Assembly: GCA_022822405.1 (NCBI GenBank)
Contig: JAJEBT010000199.1
Coordinates: 95,776-159,775, forward strand
From: Alphaproteobacteria bacterium
Lineage (GTDB): Bacteria > Pseudomonadota > Alphaproteobacteria > MPNO01 > UBA830
Direction of reading: 5' to 3'
Length of the DNA: 64,000 bases
The notes under the pieces were generated by a model, which did not search any database, was not told the DNA's origin, and saw nothing but the letters and a program-made list of their open reading frames with translations. Numbering within the stretch: the stretch's first letter is position 1; each line of letters starts with the position of its first letter. A program made the position numbers and the translations under genes. Below, one piece after another: positions 59,876 to 64,000 of the stretch.

Positions 59876-61135
59876 ATGGAGAGTTCCGCCCCCCGCACAC
59901 TGGAGGACTGCCGCGCTCTCGACGGGCGCGATCCCCTCGCGGCGCTGCGCGGGAAGTTCGCCCTGCCGGAGACCGGCCGCCTTCATTTCGACGCCAATTC
60001 CATCGGCGCGATGCCGGCCGACGCGCCCGGCCGGGTCGCGCGCCTCCTTGCGGGAAGCTGGCGCGACAAGGGCCGGCGCTCGTGGTCCACCGAGGACTGG
60101 CTGGAAAAGCCGAGGGAGCTCGGCGCCGCGATCTCGCACATGGTCGGAGCCGCTCCCGGCGACGTGGTCGTGTGCGACAGCACCACGGTCAACCTGTTCA
60201 AGCTGCTCTGCCATGCGTGGAAGCTGCGCGCCGGCGGCAACGTGATCCTGACCGAGAGCCACAACTTTCCGACCGACATCCATGTCGCCCAGGGCTTCGT
60301 ACGGCTGCTTGCCGATCTCGGGGTGGAGGCGGAGATCAGGATGGCGGAAAGCCGCGACCGGCTCGCCGACATGCTGGATCGCGACGTGGCGGTCCTCTAC
60401 CTTACCCAGACGGACTACCGATCGAGCGAGCGCTGGGATATGGCCGAGATCAACCGGCTCGCGAGGGCGGCGGATGCGCTCACCGTGTGGGACCTCTCCC
60501 ATTCCGCGGGCGCGCTCGATATCGACCTCGCCGGGGACGGGACCGACTTCGCGGTCGGATGCGGCTACAAGTATCTGTGCGGCGGCCCGGGCGGCCCGGC
60601 GTTCCTCTTCGTCAACCCCGCGCATCAGGGCGCCGCCTGGCCGGCCATCGCCGGATGGATGGGGCACGCGCAGTGGGACAGGTTCCTTGCCGACTACGAG
60701 CCCGCCGCGGGAGTCTCGCGCCACCTCGCGGGCACGCCCGCGGTCGTGGCCAACGAGATCTTCGGCGCGGCGGCGGACATCTGGCGCACGGCGAGCCGCC
60801 GCGAGGTGGCGGCGAAGCACGAATCGCTCACCGGGACGCTGATCGCGCTCCTCGACCGGGAATGCGGTGCCCTCGGTGCCCGGGTGACCTCGCCCAGGGA
60901 GTACGGGCGCCGCGGCGGCCATGTCTCGTTCGCCCATCCGGGCGCGGGGCCGGTCGCCGAGGCCCTCGCCGACCACGGGCTGGTCGGGTCGTTCCGCCAT
61001 CCCGATTCGATCCGGTTCGGGCTGAGCCCGCTCTATCACAGCCATGAAGACGTCTGGAACGCGGTCGCGATCGTCAAGGACGTGCTGCAGCGCGAGGCGT
61101 GGCGAGACCCCAGATACGCGACGGTCGCGATTTAG
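59876..61135 (+). CDS. kynU: Kynureninase-like PLP enzyme
   Basis: Cytoplasmic PLP-dependent enzyme of 419 residues, class-V aminotransferase fold. It has LHFDANSIGAMPADAPGRV at residue 35 (kynureninase: LDGNSLG), VVVCDSTTVNLFKLLCHAW, NFPTDIHVAQGF, DLSHSAGALDIDL with the cofactor Asp, and the Lys site GCGYKYLCGGPGG. Kynureninases split kynurenine or hydroxykynurenine to anthranilates and alanine. The family assignment is good; true substrate is uncertain because no other kynurenine-pathway gene is in the window. It is divergent from hyuA and followed after 18 bp by the CDGSH-cupin gene. Confidence 0.85.
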   Translation: MESSAPRTLEDCRALDGRDPLAALRGKFALPETGRLHFDANSIGAMPADAPGRVARLLAGSWRDKGRRSWSTEDWLEKPRELGAAISHMVGAAPGDVVVCDSTTVNLFKLLCHAWKLRAGGNVILTESHNFPTDIHVAQGFVRLLADLGVEAEIRMAESRDRLADMLDRDVAVLYLTQTDYRSSERWDMAEINRLARAADALTVWDLSHSAGALDIDLAGDGTDFAVGCGYKYLCGGPGGPAFLFVNPAHQGAAWPAIAGWMGHAQWDRFLADYEPAAGVSRHLAGTPAVVANEIFGAAADIWRTASRREVAAKHESLTGTLIALLDRECGALGARVTSPREYGRRGGHVSFAHPGAGPVAEALADHGLVGSFRHPDSIRFGLSPLYHSHEDVWNAVAIVKDVLQREAWRDPRYATVAI

Positions 61136-61153
61136 GGCAGAGGAGCGACGGCA

Positions 61154-62227
61154 ATGACGGCACCGGACGGCAATACCCCCCAAATCGCCCGCCTCAAGGC
61201 CTATTACACGGAACTCGAAGCCGGCCGCACCTATGTGTGGTGCAGCTGCGGCCGGAGCGCGGCGCAGCCGTTCTGCGACGGAAGCCATGCCGCCACCGGC
61301 TTCAGGCCGGTGCGCTACCGGGCCGCAGCGGACGGGGAAGAGGTGCTGTTCTGCGGCTGCAAGTACACCGGCACGCCGCCATTCTGCGACGGCGCGCACA
61401 ACGGACTCGTCGATACCTATCCCGACGACGACCCCGACAGCGAACGGAACCGCACGATCCCGTTCGCCGACGTCCCGGACGGCCCGCGGGTGGCGCTCAA
61501 TGGCGGCTGCTACGTGTTCTCGGCCGACCGCGCGCCGAAGGCCGAACGGGGCCCGGTCAGGTACTGCACGGTGATCGGGCCCGAGCACGGCTCGATCCAC
61601 CAGTCGCAGTTCTGCTTCGAGGTCGGCGCCGGTGACGCGCCGGCAATGACGTTCGGCGACCGTCATGTCGTGCTGTTCGTCTCCGAGGGAGATGCCGAGG
61701 TCACGATATCGGGACGGCGCTTCGCCGCAGAGGCCCATTCGGGCGTCTATGTCCGGCCGGGCGAGGCGTTCGCCGTGACCGGGAGGAAGGGAGGGCCGGT
61801 GAGGTTCCTCGCCTCGGTGTGCCCGCGCGCAAAGGCGCCGGACTGGGTCGACGGCATGCCGGACGGGTTCGACGACTCGTGCCCGGTCCGAGTGGTGCCG
61901 CTCGATCCGGCGCAGCGCCAGGGCATGGCCAACCGCTATTTCCAGATGTTGGTGGACAAGGAGATCGGATCGGACGTCGTCGCCCAGTTCATCGGCCACA
62001 TTCCGCTCTCGAAGGCGGAGCCGCATCGCCATCTCTACGAGGAGGCGCTCCTCATACTCTCGGGACAGGGCTGCATGTGGACCGAAAACCTCAAGGCGCC
62101 CGTCGGCGCCGGCGACGTGATCTTCCTGCCCCGCAAGCAGATCCATTCGCTCGAGGCGACCAGCGACGAGGGCATGCTCGTCGTCGGAACCATCTGCCCC
62201 GGCGACAATCCTGCGATCAATTACTGA
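61154..62227 (+). CDS. Two-CDGSH, two-cupin fusion protein
   Basis: Probably cytoplasmic, 357 residues. Two CDGSH iron-sulfur motifs lie in the first 90 residues: WCSCGRSAAQPFCDGSH and FCGCKYTGTPPFCDGAH, each with the three Cys and one His needed for a 2Fe-2S cluster. Two cupin domains follow, one around residues 150-220 (SEGDAEVTISGRRFAAEAHS) and one around 275-350 (EPHRHLYEEALLILSGQG, with a full HxH...E metal set, then IFLPRKQIHSLEA). The start follows GAGG. A dioxygenase or isomerase role fed by the clusters is possible. Function is unknown; it is coupled with the kynureninase-like gene. Confidence 0.8.
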   Translation: MTAPDGNTPQIARLKAYYTELEAGRTYVWCSCGRSAAQPFCDGSHAATGFRPVRYRAAADGEEVLFCGCKYTGTPPFCDGAHNGLVDTYPDDDPDSERNRTIPFADVPDGPRVALNGGCYVFSADRAPKAERGPVRYCTVIGPEHGSIHQSQFCFEVGAGDAPAMTFGDRHVVLFVSEGDAEVTISGRRFAAEAHSGVYVRPGEAFAVTGRKGGPVRFLASVCPRAKAPDWVDGMPDGFDDSCPVRVVPLDPAQRQGMANRYFQMLVDKEIGSDVVAQFIGHIPLSKAEPHRHLYEEALLILSGQGCMWTENLKAPVGAGDVIFLPRKQIHSLEATSDEGMLVVGTICPGDNPAINY

Positions 62228-62347
62228 ACCGCCGTGGCGGCCTGCAACGCCGATCCCGACAGTTCACCAGAAACGGGAACCGCGGTTCCGCCGGGGCGCA
62301 CCAGCGGGGCGCCGGACAGCGGAACCGGTACCGCCGGCCCGCGGCCA

Positions 62348-62717
62348 CGGAGCGAGGTCGTATTCACGCACCAACGCTTCGGTGGGCAGTTCACATTGCG
62401 CCGAAAGAGCGCGAATCATGGGAAACGTCAGAGGCCAGCCGCGTTCAGAGCACTTCCGATGCATGCGGCTGCGGCCCGACCAAGGCCGCGAAGTCCTTCT
62501 GACGATAGCCACACGCTTCCCTGACATGTTCGACCATCGAGACCGGACAAGACGTGTCCACCGGCCATCGCCGCGTCTCATAGGCTTCGACAGGAGTGAC
62601 AAGAACTTCGACTGCGTCAGTCTTCGGTGTGCCCGGCGTAGCGCCCATCAACACTTCGATGGATTCGAACTGAGCGTCGTAGTCGGCTTCGTTCCTGATC
62701 GGTCTGATATCCGTGAT
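62348..62717 (-). pseudogene. HigA-like antitoxin remnant
   Basis: The frame from 62717 reads ITDIRPIRNEADYDAQFESI, VTPVEAYETRRWPVD, then HVREACGYRQKDFAALVG and HASEVL before a stop at 62445. The next frame continues GWPLTFPMIRALSAQCELPT and EALVREYDLAP. Intact HigA has SEVLNxxRPLTxxMIRxL, so one frameshift near 62450 breaks the gene. The start codon region is also damaged (no ATG before DIRPIR). Confidence 0.7.
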
Positions 62718-62729
62718 CCGCCCCCTGCA

Positions 62730-62871
62730 CTTTCGACGCATCGATCCGGCCATGTTCGGCATGGGTTCCGATGAATCGCACGAAACCGATCCGCTGCCTG
62801 CAGTCGGAATGCACGACCTGACGGTACCGGTTGCCGCCGGCATCGCCCCTGAACGCAAAGTTTCCGGCCAA
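62730..62871 (-). pseudogene. HigB-like mRNA interferase toxin remnant
   Basis: A minus-strand frame reads GNFAFRGDAGGNRYRQVVHS then GFVRFIGTHAEHGRIDA. This is the C-terminal half of HigB-type toxins (family pattern VFNIxGNxYRL, then FIRFVGTHAEYDxID). The N-terminal half is missing; its place is taken by the end of the SUMF1-like gene. It lies directly before the HigA remnant in the normal toxin-first order. Confidence 0.68.
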
Positions 62872-62911
62872 GGGCTCCGCTCCTAGATCCCGGAGGCAAT
62901 GAGACAAGGAT

Positions 62912-64000
62912 TCAGGGGATAAGCGTCCGGGCAATCCGGAAGCCGGCAATATAGTCGCGGAATCCGGTTGCGTAGCTGTAGCGATACGCGGCGCGGAGGT
63001 ACCTTGGAATGTTGATCCAGGAGCCGCCGCGATTCACGCGGTCATCGCAATCACCCGACAGCCACGCCCCGCCATCCTCCGGCGCGCCGCGATAACCAGC
63101 GTTCCAGCAATCCTCGACCCACTCCCAAACGTTCCCGTGCAGGTCGTGCAGACCGAAACCGTTCGCCGCGAACGAACCTACCGGGGCCGTTTTCGCGCCA
63201 TCCCAACGACTGCCGCAACCGTCACAATTCGCGCGGTTCCTGCCAACATCATCACCCCAACTGTAGCGTGTCGAACTCTCCGCTCGCGCCACATACTCCC
63301 ATTCCGACTCCGACAACAGACGGTACGCCTTCCCCGTCTTCCGCGACAACCATCTCACGTACTGCTTCGCGTCATCCCAACTCACATTGATCACCGGACG
63401 AGTGCCACGCCCCCAACCCCGATCAGACGGACGATGGCCGCAACCGCCCGCCGACACGCACGCGTCCCACTCCGAAAACGTCACCTCGTACTTGCCAACT
63501 GCAAACGGCCTGGGAATCGTCACCCGCTGCGCCGGCCCCTCGTTGTTTTCCCGACCCTCCTCGCCCGCTGGAGAACCCATCATGAAACTCCCACCAGGCA
63601 CCACGACCATCTCCGGACACTTTGAACAGTCGCGGAAGACATCCCCCACCGTCTTCAATCCCATTGCCCGCCTAGCTGCCGGATCCCTGTGCGCCCGCGC
63701 CACATCAGCAGCCGTTCGCCCCTTCGGCCCCTTGATGGCGAGGTCCGCCCCGGCCTTCATCAGAAGAGCGACGATTTCCGAATGTCCGTGCAGGGCGGCG
63801 ATGAAGAGCGCCGTCGCCCCATCGGCCAGGCGAATGTTCGGATCCGCCTTTGCCGCCAGAAGCGGCGGCACCAGAAGCGTGTATCCCTTATCGACCGCAT
63901 GTATCAACGCAGTCCAGCCGCGGCTGTCGCGGGCGTTGATATCGATTCCCGATTCGAGAGCTGCCTTCAAACCGTCAATATCGCCCGCCTTCGCCGCCCG
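62912..64000 (-). CDS. Ankyrin-repeat / formylglycine-generating-enzyme-like (SUMF1) fusion, 5' end outside window
   Basis: The frame is open at the right edge (RAAKAGDIDGLKAALESG), so the N-terminus is missing. At least three ankyrin repeats are visible: NARDSRGWTALIHAVDKGY, NIRLADGATALFIAALHGHS and IKGPKGRTAADVARAHRD. A Cys-containing linker leads to a SUMF1/FGE-sulfatase domain with VVVPGGSFMMGS, GPAQRVTIPRPFAVGKYEV, NVSWDDAKQYVRWLS, LSESEWEYVARA and the end RGGSWINIPRYLRAAYR. Such domains oxidise a Cys to formylglycine or, more often in bacteria, bind ligands or act in non-sulfatase roles. Location is uncertain without the N-terminus. Confidence 0.82.
   Translation of the reverse strand, partial: RAAKAGDIDGLKAALESGIDINARDSRGWTALIHAVDKGYTLLVPPLLAAKADPNIRLADGATALFIAALHGHSEIVALLMKAGADLAIKGPKGRTAADVARAHRDPAARRAMGLKTVGDVFRDCSKCPEMVVVPGGSFMMGSPAGEEGRENNEGPAQRVTIPRPFAVGKYEVTFSEWDACVSAGGCGHRPSDRGWGRGTRPVINVSWDDAKQYVRWLSRKTGKAYRLLSESEWEYVARAESSTRYSWGDDVGRNRANCDGCGSRWDGAKTAPVGSFAANGFGLHDLHGNVWEWVEDCWNAGYRGAPEDGGAWLSGDCDDRVNRGGSWINIPRYLRAAYRYSYATGFRDYIAGFRIARTLIP

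Noticed and set aside
58081..61047. Long plus-strand open frame of 988 codons opposite hyuA and across kynU
   Set aside because: It is antisense to hyuA and out of frame with kynU. The product is Arg/Ala/Gly/Asp-rich without any family motif, as expected from GC-rich shadows.
59432..62146. Minus-strand open frame of 904 codons opposite kynU and the CDGSH-cupin gene
   Set aside because: Both opposite genes have clear motifs in their own frames. This product is a low-information shadow and would cover the shared operator.

Overview
The window is GC-rich, densely coding DNA. The best fit is an alphaproteobacterium, probably Rhodospirillales-like and perhaps marine or host-associated. The main evidence is a ChvI/ChvG-type two-component pair divergent from pckA with rapZ downstream, a DUF3035 (BamF-like) lipoprotein beside lspA and ribF, and three TRAP uptake systems. 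No rRNA, tRNA, CRISPR array, integrase or replication origin was found. The genus cannot be named from sequence reading alone.

Layout. 1-6067 (minus): housekeeping genes pgi (cut by the edge), a pair of M16 peptidases, a BamF-like lipoprotein, lspA and ribF. 6300-12542 (plus): a SAM-degrading enzyme of the DUF62 family, then a TAXI-type TRAP transporter with a dienelactone hydrolase and a glutathione transferase. 12626-13453 (minus): a single-domain voltage-gated sodium channel. 13848-14014: a candidate structured RNA with its own promoter. 14073-16311: a CsgG-like gene of visibly different base composition, an AbiEi-type antitoxin and the ruined remains of its toxin. 16308-21583: rapZ-chvG-chvI (minus) divergent from pckA. 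21792-24670: Fur-box iron transporter genes. 24698-30997 (minus): polA, an MFS carrier, a sensor protein without an output domain and a type-1 periplasmic binding protein. 31264-41645: assorted oxidoreductases, a luciferase-like/hydrolase pair, a DMT exporter, a phytanoyl-CoA dioxygenase-like gene, a DctPQM TRAP set, an atypical SDR and a secreted Cache-like protein. 41901-46190: a SprT-like protease and a Zur-box zinc operon (His-rich porin, ZnuA, ZnuB). 46190-49270: a scar region with transposase fragments, an intact hipBA pair and a truncated DNA methyltransferase. 49270-52044: an MFS carrier and an FAD enzyme. 52059-62227: a large catabolic regulon (below). 62348-64000: a decayed higBA pair and an ankyrin-SUMF1 fusion cut by the window edge.

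How the genes work together. The most coherent and least familiar unit is 52059-62227. A minus-strand operon (hyuA, hyuB, DctP, DctQ, DctM, an XRE-cupin regulator and an SRPBCC protein, with overlapping or nearly touching ends) faces a plus-strand pair (a kynureninase-like enzyme and a double-CDGSH/double-cupin fusion). They share a 121 bp AT-rich intergenic region with a TTGCAAAT/ATTTGCAA palindrome. This looks like one regulated pathway that imports a small acid through the TRAP system, opens a cyclic amide with HyuAB and processes an aromatic amino-acid derivative. The substrate is inferred, not shown. A second coherent unit is the zinc operon. Both the iron and the zinc ABC importers lack an adjacent ATPase gene. 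Three toxin-antitoxin loci are present: AbiE half-decayed, higBA decayed and hipBA intact.
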